Shown: positions 20,830 to 31,600 of the stretch, piece after piece
How positions within the stretch are numbered: the stretch's first letter is position 1
Layout: the number at the start of each line of letters is the position of its first letter
NCBI GenBank assembly: GCA_902572345.1
Contig: CACGEW010000003.1
Span: forward strand, 48,177 to 112,176
DNA length: 64,000 nucleotides
Source of the DNA: an uncultured Pelagibacteraceae bacterium
GTDB taxonomy: Bacteria > Pseudomonadota > Alphaproteobacteria > Pelagibacterales > Pelagibacteraceae
Reading direction: 5' to 3'
The notes under the pieces: generated by a model
The model's input: the letters and a program-made list of their open reading frames with translations, nothing else
What the model was told of the DNA's origin: nothing
The model's database searches: none
Position numbers and translations under genes: made by a program

Positions 20830-23393
20830 TTCCTTTTACCTTTTTTTTTAGTTTTATCGTATTCTTTTCTTTTTTCAATTAATATAAGTGCTTCTTCCAT
20901 AGTAAGTTCATTTGGATCTTTTTCTTCTGGGATTGTTGCGTTTAGAGATTTATATTTAATATAAGGACCGTATTGTCCTTTCATAATTCTAACAGGTTTT
21001 TTATCCTCAGGATGTTCTCCAAGATCTTTAATTAGTGAAGAAGAAATTCTTCCAGGCTTAGCTTCAGCTATTAATGTTATTGCTCGATTAATCCCTATAG
21101 AAAAAAGATCTTCTACATTTTCAAGTCTTGCAGATTTATTTTCACATTTAAGATATGGACCAAATCTTCCAGAATTTAAAGTTATATCCTGTCCATTTTC
21201 AGGATGTTGTCCTAATACTTTAGGAAGAGAGCATAAATATTTTGCTTTATCTAAATCAACACTATCAACATCTATACCTTTTGGAATTGAAACATTTTTG
21301 AGGTGTTCATTCTCATTTTTTTTCTTTCTACCTTTTTTCTTTTTGGTTTCTAGTTCGTCTTTTTCTTTTTCATATTGTAAGTAGGGGCCAAATCTTCCAT
21401 TTTTTAAATAAATATCTTTACCTTTTTCATTTTGACCCAATAATTTAGGCTCTGCTAAATTATATTGAGCTGCAGCTTTAGCTTTAGATAAAGGTCTAGT
21501 AAATTTACACTCCGGATAATTTGAGCAACCTATAAAAGCTCCACCTCTAAAACTATTCTTAAGACTAAGCTCTCCATTGGAACATAACTTACATTTTCGA
21601 TCTATAGCGTCTTTGTCATCCCTTTCAAAAATTAAAGCTCCTAAACTTTCATTTAATAAGTCTAATACTTCTCTAGTTCTCTTTTCTTTAACTTTTCCAA
21701 CATTTTCGTAAAAGTCTTTCCAGAAATTATCTAAAACTTGAACCCATTCAATTTTACCACTAGTGATTTCATCTAGCTGATTTTCTAGGTCTGCAGTGAA
21801 ATTATAATCAACGTATTTAGAGAATAATTTTTCTAAAAAAGCTGAAATTAGCTTACCTCTGTCAGTTGGATTAAACCTTTTATTAATTAATTCGACATAA
21901 TTTCTCGTTGATAATACTGAGATAATGCTAGCATAAGTAGAGGGTCTCCCTATGCCTAATTCCTCCATCTTTTTAACTAAACTAGCCTCAGAGTATCGTG
22001 GTGGTGGATCTGTGAAGTGTTGTTCATCATTAAGCTTAAGTATACTAATTTCCTCTCCAACTTTGACTTCAGGCAAAATATTCTTTGCATCTTCGTCAGT
22101 TTCTTGAACTTGATACACTTTAAGAAATCCATCAAATTTTACGACTGAGCCGCTAGCTCTAAAATTAATCTTATTATCGTTTGAAGAAATAATTATCGTA
22201 TTTCTATCAAATTCTGCTGGAGTCATTTGAGATGACAAGGCTCTACTCCAAATTAATTCATAGAGTTTAAATTGATCTGCATTTACATATTTTTTGATAT
22301 CAGAAGGTTTCCTACTTATATTAGTAGGTCTAATTGCTTCATGAGCTTCTTGAGCGTTCTTTGCTTTTTTTCCCGTATAGCTATTTGGAGCCTCTGGTAA
22401 ATATTTATCACCGTAATCATCAGTAATGAATTTTCTAAAGTCATCAATTGCTTCTTTTGAAATATTAGTTCCATCAGTTCTCATATAAGTAATTAATCCG
22501 GTTGTTTCACCCTCGATATCTACACCTTGATAAAGTCGTTGTGCAATTTGCATTGTTCTGGAAGCTCCAAAACCAAATCGTCCCGAAGCAGTCTGCTGTA
22601 AGGTTGAAGTTGTAAAAGGGGCTAAGGGGTTTCGTCTAAATACTTTTGTGTTAACATCAGCTATTTTAAATTTTGTTTTATTGATAACATCAACTGCTTT
22701 TTGTATATCTCCTTTATTCTTGAAAGAAAATTTTTCAATTTTTTCTCCATTAAATAAACTTAATTTTGAAAAAATATTTTTATTATCCTTGTTCGTAAAG
22801 TCTGATGTAAGTGTCCAGTATTCTTCTGGTTTAAATAATTCTATTTCCTTTTCTCGTTCAGTAATAAGTTTTAAGGCTACTGATTGAACTCTTCCTGCTG
22901 ATTTAGATCCAGGTAATTTTGTCCAAAGTATTGGCGAGATATTAAATCCTACAAGATAGTCCAAAGCTCTTCGTGCTAGATAAGCTTCAACTAAAGGTAA
23001 ATGAATTTCTCTTGGATTTTTAATTGCATCAAGAATAGCTTTCTTTGTAATCTCATTAAAAACAACACGCTCAAGATGTTTATCTTTTAATAATTTTTTT
23101 TTATCTAAGACCTCTTTAACATGCCATGCTATAGCTTCACCTTCACGATCAGGGTCTGTAGCTAAAATAATTTTATCAGAGTCTTCTGCAGCATTAGTAA
23201 TTTCTTTTAAATATTTTTTTGAAAAAGAATCTATTTCCCATTCCATTTGAAATTTATTTTCAGGATCTACAGATCCATTTTTTGAAGGAAGATCTCTTAT
23301 ATGTCCATAGCTAGCTAAAACTAAATAATCTTTGCCTAAATATTTATTTATTGTTTTCGCTTTTGCTGGACTTTCAACAATTACTAAATTCAT
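20826..23393 (-). CDS. topA: DNA topoisomerase I (start at MNLVIVESPAKAKTINKYLG)
   Basis: Toprim and active-site motifs, GLITYMRTDGTNIS, zinc ribbon CKLCSNG...CSNYPEC, repeated FGPYLxY C-terminal repeats; ORF-track start at 23429 adds 12 residues. Confidence 0.97.
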   Translation of the reverse strand: MNLVIVESPAKAKTINKYLGKDYLVLASYGHIRDLPSKNGSVDPENKFQMEWEIDSFSKKYLKEITNAAEDSDKIILATDPDREGEAIAWHVKEVLDKKKLLKDKHLERVVFNEITKKAILDAIKNPREIHLPLVEAYLARRALDYLVGFNISPILWTKLPGSKSAGRVQSVALKLITEREKEIELFKPEEYWTLTSDFTNKDNKNIFSKLSLFNGEKIEKFSFKNKGDIQKAVDVINKTKFKIADVNTKVFRRNPLAPFTTSTLQQTASGRFGFGASRTMQIAQRLYQGVDIEGETTGLITYMRTDGTNISKEAIDDFRKFITDDYGDKYLPEAPNSYTGKKAKNAQEAHEAIRPTNISRKPSDIKKYVNADQFKLYELIWSRALSSQMTPAEFDRNTIIISSNDNKINFRASGSVVKFDGFLKVYQVQETDEDAKNILPEVKVGEEISILKLNDEQHFTDPPPRYSEASLVKKMEELGIGRPSTYASIISVLSTRNYVELINKRFNPTDRGKLISAFLEKLFSKYVDYNFTADLENQLDEITSGKIEWVQVLDNFWKDFYENVGKVKEKRTREVLDLLNESLGALIFERDDKDAIDRKCKLCSNGELSLKNSFRGGAFIGCSNYPECKFTRPLSKAKAAAQYNLAEPKLLGQNEKGKDIYLKNGRFGPYLQYEKEKDELETKKKKGRKKKNENEHLKNVSIPKGIDVDSVDLDKAKYLCSLPKVLGQHPENGQDITLNSGRFGPYLKCENKSARLENVEDLFSIGINRAITLIAEAKPGRISSSLIKDLGEHPEDKKPVRIMKGQYGPYIKYKSLNATIPEEKDPNELTMEEALILIEKRKEYDKTKKKGKRK

Positions 23394-23461
23394 TATTCGT
23401 TTATTTTCAAAATTAAACGAATTTGTCAAATTTATTATTTAAAAACTAGAAAAGACAACAC

Positions 23462-24040
23462 TTATAACTTAATTTTACTTTCTTCAGAATTTTTTAATCG
23501 AACTATATTTTCTCGATGTGTGTAAATGATAATCACGAAAAAAATAAAAAGTATTAAAGAAAAATTATTAATAAAAAAATATGAATAAACAAAAACAATT
23601 AAAGAGGAAATAATGGATGATAATGATGCGTATCTAAACAAAAAAGATAAAACAAGCCAAGTAATTCCAAAAATTAGAAAAAATTTATATGAAAGTGCTA
23701 ATATAACACCCAGGTATGTCGCAACTCCTTTACCTCCTTTAAATTTTAACCAAATGGGAAAAATATGACCGATAAAACAAATCAAAGCAGAATAAGAAAT
23801 TAGATTTTCAAAATAAATAAATGTTATAACTATAGAAAAATATCCTTTTAGTAAGTCAAGCACAAGTGTAGCAACTGCTAGAGATTTTTTTCCAGTTCTT
23901 AAAACGTTTGTAGTTCCAATATTTCCTGATCCAATTTCTCTTATATCTTTTTTTAAAAAAATTTTTGTTAAAACTAATCCAAAGGGAATAGATCCTAATA
24001 AATAAGAATACACTGCAACTATAATTAAATTTATATCCAT
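23462..24040 (-). CDS. plsY: Glycerol-3-phosphate acyltransferase PlsY
   Basis: YLLGSIPFGLVLTK, GSGNIGTTNVLR, KGGKGVAT. Confidence 0.95.
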   Translation of the reverse strand: MDINLIIVAVYSYLLGSIPFGLVLTKIFLKKDIREIGSGNIGTTNVLRTGKKSLAVATLVLDLLKGYFSIVITFIYFENLISYSALICFIGHIFPIWLKFKGGKGVATYLGVILALSYKFFLIFGITWLVLSFLFRYASLSSIISSLIVFVYSYFFINNFSLILFIFFVIIIYTHRENIVRLKNSEESKIKL

Positions 24041-25329
24041 TATTTTGAGTAAACTAGTTCACCGTTAAGATAAGTCATTAAAATCTTCCCTTGAAGATTT
24101 CTATTTTCTATAGCTGTATTTTTTGATTTAGATTTAAGTTTATCAGCATCTACTTTCCATGGAGCCTCTAAATCAAATATACAAATATCCCCATCTGATC
24201 CTTTTGCCAAAGTTCCTTTTTTAATATTTAATATTTTAGCAGGATTAATGGTTAAGGTTTCTATTATTTTATTCAAAGGAAGGGATTCATTATGATACAT
24301 TTCTAAAGCAAGAGGCAGAAGGGTCTCTACACCAATAGCGCCAGTAGCTGCTTGTGAGAATGGCAATCTTTTGCTTTCTTCATCCTCAGGTAAATGATCT
24401 GAAACAATTACATCTATTAGTCCATCTTTGATACCTTGAACAAGTGATAATCTATCGTCCTCAAGTCTAAGGGGAGGAGATAATTTTAAAAAAGTCTTAA
24501 ATTCACCAATATCATTTTCATTTAATGACAAATTATTTATTGAAACACCTACGCTAAATTTTTTACCATTATTTTTATTTTTTCTAATTACATCTAATGA
24601 TTGTTTAGATGAAATCTGATTGATATGATATCTGCAAGGATATTCACTAAGCAAACTTAAGTCTCTTTCGATTATTATTTTTTCAGCTAAAGCTGATACA
24701 CCTTGTAGTCCGAGCCTTGTAGCTATCTCTCCATCGTTGATACAAGCGTTTTTTGATAACTCATAGTCTTCCGCATGTTGCATTATTAAAACCCCAATAT
24801 CAGATGCATAATCCATTACTCTAGACATTAGTTCTGTATTTTGAATAGTTTTATTTACATCGCTAAAACCAATTATTCCTCTTCCAGAGAGCAAACCAAA
24901 TTCCGTCATCAATTTACCTTCGCATTGTTTGGTTATTGAAGCGCAAGGAAACAGGTTAACATTGGCTTTGTCTCTTCCTCTTCTAATAATGAAATCAACC
25001 ATTGAAACGTTATCGATAATAGGTTTTGTATTAGGCATGGTTACTATAGATGTAACCCCTCCAGCTAAAGCAGCTTGGCTAAGAGTTCTAAAGTTTTCCT
25101 TATATTCATATCCCGGCTCACCTACAAAAGCCTTCATATCTACTAACCCTGGAATTAAAATATTGTCTTTTAAATCAATTATCTCAGCATCTTTATTAGC
25201 GTCAGTTTTTTTTACATTTTTCCCTATAGCTTTTACTTTACCTTTTTCATTTAATATTAAAGCCCCTTTCTCATCCATATTTTGTGATGGATCTATAATT
25301 CTTGCATTAATAAAAATTTTTTCTTTCAT
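24040..25329 (-). CDS. pyrC: Dihydroorotase (allantoinase-like class)
   Basis: VDMKAFVGEPGYEYKENFRTLSQAALAGGVTSIVTMPNT, VIVSDHLPEDEESK; next to pyrB; first metal-site motif reads VDMKA rather than DxHxH, as in non-catalytic PyrC' forms. Confidence 0.85.
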   Translation of the reverse strand: MKEKIFINARIIDPSQNMDEKGALILNEKGKVKAIGKNVKKTDANKDAEIIDLKDNILIPGLVDMKAFVGEPGYEYKENFRTLSQAALAGGVTSIVTMPNTKPIIDNVSMVDFIIRRGRDKANVNLFPCASITKQCEGKLMTEFGLLSGRGIIGFSDVNKTIQNTELMSRVMDYASDIGVLIMQHAEDYELSKNACINDGEIATRLGLQGVSALAEKIIIERDLSLLSEYPCRYHINQISSKQSLDVIRKNKNNGKKFSVGVSINNLSLNENDIGEFKTFLKLSPPLRLEDDRLSLVQGIKDGLIDVIVSDHLPEDEESKRLPFSQAATGAIGVETLLPLALEMYHNESLPLNKIIETLTINPAKILNIKKGTLAKGSDGDICIFDLEAPWKVDADKLKSKSKNTAIENRNLQGKILMTYLNGELVYSK

Positions 25330-26274
25330 TTATTTACAATACTTTTTTAAACAAGCCATTCTTACTGCTACACCTAACTCAACTTGCTCTTTAACCAAAC
25401 TTACATTTATGTCATCTGCAAGTTTTGTATCTATCTCTACTCCTCTATTCATTGGACCAGGATGCATAATCAACGCATCTTTTTTTGCAAATTTTAATTT
25501 TTCTGGAGTTAAACCATAAAATTCATAATATTCTCTTTTTGAAGGTAAGAACGAACCTTGCATCCTTTCATTTTGCAATCTTAACATCATTACAATGTCA
25601 CAACCATCAAGACCTTTTTTCATATCTGTAAAAGACTTTACTCCCATTCTATCAATTGATTTTGGCATTAATGTTTTAGGTGCTATTACATTTACTTCAG
25701 CACCTAACATATTCATTAAATAAATATTTGATCTAGCTACTCTTGAGTGAAGTATGTCACCGCAAATTGCTATTTTCAGTCCTTCAATTTTACCTTTTCT
25801 ATTAATTATTGTTAAAGCATCAAGTAAAGCTTGAGTAGGGTGTTCTCTTCTTCCATCACCAGCATTAATAACTGCACAATTAACTTTTTGAGATAATAAA
25901 TTTGGTGCACCTGAATCTTGGTGCCTGATTACAATTAAGTCAGGGTGCATCGCGTTTAAAGTCATTGCAGTATCGATTAATGTTTCACCTTTTTTAAGCG
26001 CAGAGTTGTCCATGTTCATAGACATTACATCTGCACCTAATCTTTTACCTGCTAGATCGAATGAACTTTGAGTTCTTGTCGATGGTTCGAAAAATAAATT
26101 AATTTGAGTTTTTCCTCTAAGAACATCTAATTTTTTTGAGCTACTTCTGTTTAATTCAATAAATTTTTTCGCTTCATCTAATATTGATTTAGCTTCTAAT
26201 ATTGAAAGGTTTTGAATACCAAGAAGATGTTTGGGAGAGTTTTTAATAGCTGTATTGTTTTTCTTAACTGCCAT
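25330..26274 (-). CDS. pyrB: Aspartate carbamoyltransferase catalytic subunit
   Basis: [57 protein letters not shown]. Confidence 0.97.
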   Translation of the reverse strand: MAVKKNNTAIKNSPKHLLGIQNLSILEAKSILDEAKKFIELNRSSSKKLDVLRGKTQINLFFEPSTRTQSSFDLAGKRLGADVMSMNMDNSALKKGETLIDTAMTLNAMHPDLIVIRHQDSGAPNLLSQKVNCAVINAGDGRREHPTQALLDALTIINRKGKIEGLKIAICGDILHSRVARSNIYLMNMLGAEVNVIAPKTLMPKSIDRMGVKSFTDMKKGLDGCDIVMMLRLQNERMQGSFLPSKREYYEFYGLTPEKLKFAKKDALIMHPGPMNRGVEIDTKLADDINVSLVKEQVELGVAVRMACLKKYCK

Positions 26275-26309
26275 TAAAATCAACTCTATAGGCGTTTTAT
26301 AGTATCAGA

Positions 26310-26774
26310 TCAAGTATTTTCTTTAGTTAAATAATCTAAGGCTCCTTGAAGTATAAATTGTGCAGAATTCTCATCTAATTTGTTTATCTTTTTTGACGTG
26401 TTTGATGCCAAATCATTGGATAAATTAAACGCCCCCTGACTTGATAATCTCTCATCCCATAAAGTGACATTTTCAGTAACATCTTTTGATAGATTAATAG
26501 CTAAATCTTTAGCTGATTGTGACGATTGACTGGAAGATCCATCCATATTAATTGGATTTCCAACTACAATGCCTTTAATCTGATTTTCATTAAAAATCTT
26601 TATTATTTCTTTGAGAAACTCAGAATATTTATTTTTAATTAAAGTCGTATATGGAGTGGCAATAATTTTATTTTCATCAGAAATGGCTACACCAATACGT
26701 TTTCTACCGGGGTCAATTCCCATTAACCTGGACTTTTTATCGAGTTTTTTCTTAAATTCTTTAATATCAAGCAT
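26310..26774 (-). CDS. ruvX: Putative pre-16S rRNA nuclease (YqgF/RuvX family)
   Basis: LMGIDPGRKRIGVAISDE, GIVVGNPINMDGSSS, LWDERLSS. Confidence 0.93.
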   Translation of the reverse strand: MLDIKEFKKKLDKKSRLMGIDPGRKRIGVAISDENKIIATPYTTLIKNKYSEFLKEIIKIFNENQIKGIVVGNPINMDGSSSQSSQSAKDLAINLSKDVTENVTLWDERLSSQGAFNLSNDLASNTSKKINKLDENSAQFILQGALDYLTKENT

Positions 26775-26824
26775 GAAATTTACCTAATTTGTGATAAAAC
26801 ACATTAAATTAACTTATTTCACAA

Positions 26825-27112
26825 ATGTCCCTAGATAAAGAAAAAATTAAACACGTTGCAAAATTAGCTCGAATTTCGGTTGATGACGCTAAAGTGGAGA
26901 GCCTAACAAAAGATTTAAACTCTATTTTTAAGTTTATAGAGCAATTAAATGAACTAAATACAGACAAAGTCGAACCATTAACTTCTATACTTAATCAATC
27001 ATTAAGATCGAGAAAAGACGAAATTAGTGATGGCAAGATAAGAGAGAAAGTTCTGAAAAACTCACCTAAAGAAAATGAAGAATTTTTTGTAGTTCCTAAG
27101 GTGGTGGAGTAA
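26825..27112 (+). CDS. gatC: Asp-tRNA(Asn)/Glu-tRNA(Gln) amidotransferase subunit C
   Basis: [31 protein letters not shown]. Confidence 0.95.
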   Translation: MSLDKEKIKHVAKLARISVDDAKVESLTKDLNSIFKFIEQLNELNTDKVEPLTSILNQSLRSRKDEISDGKIREKVLKNSPKENEEFFVVPKVVE

Positions 27113-28569
27113 TGTCTGATATTACAAATCAAAGTCTTAATGAAATTATAGAAAACGTAAAAACGAAAAAAGTCTCCTCTACAGATTTAACCAAAGCATA
27201 TATAAAAAACATTGAAAGCGCGAAAAAGTTAAATGCATTTGTTACTACAACATTTGATCAAGCTTTGGATAAAGCTAAACAATTCGACAATAAACCAAAT
27301 TTTGATCAATTGCTGCCAGGAATACCTTTAGCTGTAAAAGATTTATTTTGTACAGAAAATACAAAAACAACTGCTGGAAGCAACATTTTAAATAATTTTA
27401 TTCCATCTTATGAGTCAACTGTCACAAAAAATCTATGGAACAATGGATCTTTTCTTTTAGGAAAATTAAATTGTGATGAATTTGCGATGGGCTCTTCTAA
27501 CGAGACAAGCCATTATGGAAATGTAATTAATCCTGTAGGAGATCAATTAGTGCCCGGAGGCTCATCTGGAGGATCCTCATCTGCTTTAGCCGCAGACTTA
27601 ACTCCAGCTACAATTGGAACAGATACAGGTGGATCAATTAGGCAACCAGCTTCATTCACAGGTACCGTAGGTTTAAAACCAACTTATGGTTTATGTTCTA
27701 GATGGGGTATCGTAGCTTTTGCATCTTCTTTAGATCAAGCTGGCCCAATGACAAAAACAATAAAAGATTGTGCAATCATGCTGGAGTCAATGTCTGGATT
27801 TGATGAAAAAGACTCTACTTCAATAAATAAAAAGAAAGAACAATATTCAAAAAATTTAAAAGATAATATTAAAGGTTTAAAAATTGGAATTCCAAAAGAA
27901 TATCGTGTTGATAATATGCCAAAGGAGGTTGATGAACTTTGGGAAAAAGGAAAAAAGATATTAAAAGATCTTGGTGCACAATTAATTAATATTTCATTAC
28001 CTCATACAAAATATGCTTTACCAACTTATTATATAGTTGCTCCGGCTGAAGCTTCATCTAATTTAGCAAGATATGATGGAGTTAGATACGGTTATAGATC
28101 AAAACAAGGAAAAGATTTAATCGAGATGTATGAAAAAACACGTTCCGAAGGTTTTGGAGATGAAGTAAAACGTAGAATACTAATTGGCACTTATGTTCTC
28201 TCATCAGGTTATTATGATGCTTATTATCTTAAAGCACAAAAAGTGAGACAACTAATAAAAAAAGATTTTGATGATAGTTTTACAAAAATAGATGCAATTC
28301 TAACGCCATCAACTCCAAGTTCTGCATTTAAAATAGGGGAAAAAACAAATGATCCCGTTTCTATGTATTTGAATGATATTTTTACTGTACCTGTGAATTT
28401 AGCTGGTCTACCAGCTTTATCAATGCCTGCAGGTGTTGATAAGCAAGGTTATCCTTTAGGTTTGCAACTTATTGGTAAAGCATTAGACGAGCAAAAAATT
28501 CTTAATATTGGTTACGCATTTGAAAAAAATTGTGGTTTTAAAAATGAAATTAAAAAGTGGTGGTCATGA
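27112..28569 (+). CDS. gatA: Asp-tRNA(Asn)/Glu-tRNA(Gln) amidotransferase subunit A
   Basis: Amidase signature [38 protein letters not shown]. Confidence 0.98.
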   Translation: MSDITNQSLNEIIENVKTKKVSSTDLTKAYIKNIESAKKLNAFVTTTFDQALDKAKQFDNKPNFDQLLPGIPLAVKDLFCTENTKTTAGSNILNNFIPSYESTVTKNLWNNGSFLLGKLNCDEFAMGSSNETSHYGNVINPVGDQLVPGGSSGGSSSALAADLTPATIGTDTGGSIRQPASFTGTVGLKPTYGLCSRWGIVAFASSLDQAGPMTKTIKDCAIMLESMSGFDEKDSTSINKKKEQYSKNLKDNIKGLKIGIPKEYRVDNMPKEVDELWEKGKKILKDLGAQLINISLPHTKYALPTYYIVAPAEASSNLARYDGVRYGYRSKQGKDLIEMYEKTRSEGFGDEVKRRILIGTYVLSSGYYDAYYLKAQKVRQLIKKDFDDSFTKIDAILTPSTPSSAFKIGEKTNDPVSMYLNDIFTVPVNLAGLPALSMPAGVDKQGYPLGLQLIGKALDEQKILNIGYAFEKNCGFKNEIKKWWS

Positions 28570-30035
28570 GTAAAGAAAAATTTGATTATTTTATTAAGGG
28601 AGAAAAAGGGAAATATGAAGTTGTGATAGGTCTTGAGGTTCATGCTCAAGTTTTATCTAAATCTAAACTTTTTTCTGGTTCATCAACTAAATTTGGTGCT
28701 GATCCTAATAACCAGGTAAGTTTGATTGACTCTGCTTTTCCTGGAATGTTACCGGTCATTAATGAAGAATGTGTTAAGCAAGCAGTAAGAACTGGCCTTG
28801 GTTTAAATGCTAAAATAAATAATTACTCGGTTTTTGATAGGAAAAATTATTTCTATGCAGATTTACCTCAAGGTTATCAAATATCTCAATATAAGAACCC
28901 CATCGTAGGAGAAGGTAAAGTTTTATTAGATATGCCTTATGGATCAAAAGAAATTGGCATAGAAAGACTTCATCTCGAGCAAGATGCGGGTAAAAGCATT
29001 CATGATATGGATCCATCTAATACTTATGTTGATTTAAATCGTTCAGGAATAGCTTTAATGGAGATTGTGAGTAAACCAGATCTTAGATCACCAGATGAGG
29101 TTAATGCATACATTAAAAAATTAAGGTCAATAATGAGATATTTAGGAACCTGTGACGGAAATATGCAAGAAGGATCACTTAGAGCTGATGTTAATGTGTC
29201 TGTAAGAAAAGAAGGTGATAAAAATTTTGGAACACGTTGTGAAATAAAAAATGTAAATTCTATAAAATTTATGCAGATGGCAATAGAGTACGAAGCCGCA
29301 AGACAAGTTGAACTAATAGAAAATGGTAAAGTGATAGATCAAGAAACTAGGCTTTTTGATACTAAAAAAAATGAGACAAGATCAATGAGATCAAAAGAAG
29401 ATGCTCATGATTACAGATATTTTCCAGATCCTGACCTTTTACCTTTAAAGTTAGAACAAAAATTAATCGACGACTTAAAAAAAACTCTTCCAGAACTTCC
29501 CGATAAGAAAAAAGAAAGATTTATAAAAGAATATGGACTAAATGCATATGAAGCAAATGTTCTAGTTTCTGAAAAAGAAATATCTGACTATTACGAAGAA
29601 GTTGCAAAATTATCAGATAAAAAACTTGCAGCTACTTGGATGATGGGGGATTTATTTGCAATGTTAAATGATAAGGGACTTGATATATCAAAATCTCCTA
29701 TATCAGCAAAGCATTTTGCAGAATTAGTTCAATCAATAAAATCTGGAGAAATTTCAGGGAGAATAGCGAAAGAAGTTTTTGAAATAATGCTTGAAACAGG
29801 TGAGAATCCAAAAAAAATAATTGAGTCAAAAGGCCTGAAACAGCAGAGCGACCCTAAAGAATTAGAAAAAATGATTAATGAAATTTTAACTAAAAACAAA
29901 GCTAAAGTCGATCAATATAAATCCGGAAAAGAAAAATTATTTGGTTTTTTTGTTGGTCAAGTAATGAAGTCTTCTGGAGGAAAAGCAAATCCCCAATTAA
30001 CAAACGAGATTCTAAAAAAACTTTTAAAAGGCTAA
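28566..30035 (+). CDS. gatB: Asp-tRNA(Asn)/Glu-tRNA(Gln) amidotransferase subunit B
   Basis: [43 protein letters not shown]. Confidence 0.97.
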   Translation: MSKEKFDYFIKGEKGKYEVVIGLEVHAQVLSKSKLFSGSSTKFGADPNNQVSLIDSAFPGMLPVINEECVKQAVRTGLGLNAKINNYSVFDRKNYFYADLPQGYQISQYKNPIVGEGKVLLDMPYGSKEIGIERLHLEQDAGKSIHDMDPSNTYVDLNRSGIALMEIVSKPDLRSPDEVNAYIKKLRSIMRYLGTCDGNMQEGSLRADVNVSVRKEGDKNFGTRCEIKNVNSIKFMQMAIEYEAARQVELIENGKVIDQETRLFDTKKNETRSMRSKEDAHDYRYFPDPDLLPLKLEQKLIDDLKKTLPELPDKKKERFIKEYGLNAYEANVLVSEKEISDYYEEVAKLSDKKLAATWMMGDLFAMLNDKGLDISKSPISAKHFAELVQSIKSGEISGRIAKEVFEIMLETGENPKKIIESKGLKQQSDPKELEKMINEILTKNKAKVDQYKSGKEKLFGFFVGQVMKSSGGKANPQLTNEILKKLLKG

Positions 30036-30037
30036 TT

Positions 30038-30691
30038 ATGCCTAAAAAATTAGATTTAACAGATAATCTTGAAAAGTATATTATTGACCATTCTGAAGAT
30101 TTAACTGACATTCAAAAAGAAATCTTAGATTATAATCTTAGTCTTGGTGACCAGAAGAAACTGCAAATATCTATTTCACAAGCACAATTTCTTCAAACAT
30201 TAATTAAAACATCTAATACAAAAAAAGTTTTAGAAATTGGAAGCTTTACAGGTTTTAGTGCTTTATCAATGGCCCTATCATTACCTGATGATGGATCTTT
30301 AATTAGCTTAGATAAAAACGTTGAATTTAGTAAAAAAGCAAAATCTTTTTATGATAAGGCTAATGAAAACAAGATAACACAAATTATAAAGCCAGCACTT
30401 GAGAGTTTGAAAGAAATAGAAAATTCTAAACAAAAATTTGATTTGGTTTTTATTGATGCAGATAAAGAAAATTATATAAATTATTATGAAAAAAGTATTA
30501 AATTGATTCATAAAAATGGACTGATTATAATTGATAATGTTTTATGGCATGGTGAAGTAGCTGATAAATTAAAAAATGACAAATTCACCAATATTATCAG
30601 AGAATTTAACAAACATGTGAAAGAAGATAATAGAGTGATAAAAAATATCATTCCCATTGGTGACGGGTTAACAATTTGTATTAAAAATTAA
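30038..30691 (+). CDS. SAM-dependent O-methyltransferase (caffeoyl-CoA OMT-like family)
   Basis: KVLEIGSFTGFSALSMALSLPDDG, DLVFIDADKENYINYYE, GLIIIDNVLWHGEV. Confidence 0.9.
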   Translation: MPKKLDLTDNLEKYIIDHSEDLTDIQKEILDYNLSLGDQKKLQISISQAQFLQTLIKTSNTKKVLEIGSFTGFSALSMALSLPDDGSLISLDKNVEFSKKAKSFYDKANENKITQIIKPALESLKEIENSKQKFDLVFIDADKENYINYYEKSIKLIHKNGLIIIDNVLWHGEVADKLKNDKFTNIIREFNKHVKEDNRVIKNIIPIGDGLTICIKN

Positions 30692-31596
30692 TGTTTACTA
30701 TTTTTGGATTTTATAAGTTTAAGAAAAGTAATTTTTTAAGGAAAAATAAAGAGTTTCTGCAAAGAGAAATATTAAAAAATAACATAAAGGGTACAATTAT
30801 TCTTTCCCAAGAAGGAATTAATGGAACAATTGCTGGTAAGAAGAGAAATATTAGCCTGATAATAAAATCTTTAAAAAAAGTATTTAAGTTTAAAGATTTT
30901 GACAGCAAAAATACATCACAATGTGACTTTCAACCATTTCATAAGGGAAAAATTAAGATTAAAAAAGAAGTAGTTCCATTAGGTATAAAGGTAAATAAAA
31001 AAAATAAAAAACTGAATAAATATGTTTCAAATAAATCTTGGAATAAATTAATTTCAAATAAAGAAACTATAGTTATAGATGCACGCAAACCTTTTGAACA
31101 TAGTGTGGGAACTTTTAAGAATGCAATTAATCCTAAAATACAAAACTTTAGAGATTTTCCAAAATTTTTGAAAAAAATTGAAAAAACAAAGCCTGTCGCT
31201 ATGTTTTGTACTGGAGGTATTAGATGTGAAAAAGCCTCAATTTTTTTAAAAAACAAGGGATTTAAAAATGTATTTCAATTAAAGGGTGGAATACTTAATT
31301 ATTTAAATAAAACTGAAAAAAAAGATAGTTTATGGAAAGGTGAATGTTTTGTGTTTGATAATAGAATTTCTTTAAAGCATAAACTTAAACAAGGATCTTT
31401 CTCAATGTGCAGCGGATGCCGGACTCCACTTTCTGTGCAAGACAAAAAATCAAATAAATATGAGGAGGGAGTTTCCTGTTCAAGATGTTATGACACACTA
31501 ACTAGCACACAAAAATCTAGATTTCGAATGAGACAAAGTCAGATTAATGTTGCTAAAAAGTCTGGAAAAAAGCATAAGTTCCAAAAGGAATATTAA
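30691..31596 (+). CDS. trhO: Rhodanese-like tRNA uridine hydroxylase TrhO (YceA family)
   Basis: LSQEGINGTIAG, VIDARKPFEHSVGTFKNAIN, FCTGGIRCEKASIFLKNKGF, C-terminal CxxC pair. Confidence 0.9.
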   Translation: MFTIFGFYKFKKSNFLRKNKEFLQREILKNNIKGTIILSQEGINGTIAGKKRNISLIIKSLKKVFKFKDFDSKNTSQCDFQPFHKGKIKIKKEVVPLGIKVNKKNKKLNKYVSNKSWNKLISNKETIVIDARKPFEHSVGTFKNAINPKIQNFRDFPKFLKKIEKTKPVAMFCTGGIRCEKASIFLKNKGFKNVFQLKGGILNYLNKTEKKDSLWKGECFVFDNRISLKHKLKQGSFSMCSGCRTPLSVQDKKSNKYEEGVSCSRCYDTLTSTQKSRFRMRQSQINVAKKSGKKHKFQKEY

Positions 31597-31600
31597 TTAT

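Noticed and set aside
24929-25519. 196-aa plus-strand ORF
   Set aside because: Antisense to the confidently assigned pyrC and pyrB; no recognisable domains, shadow ORF
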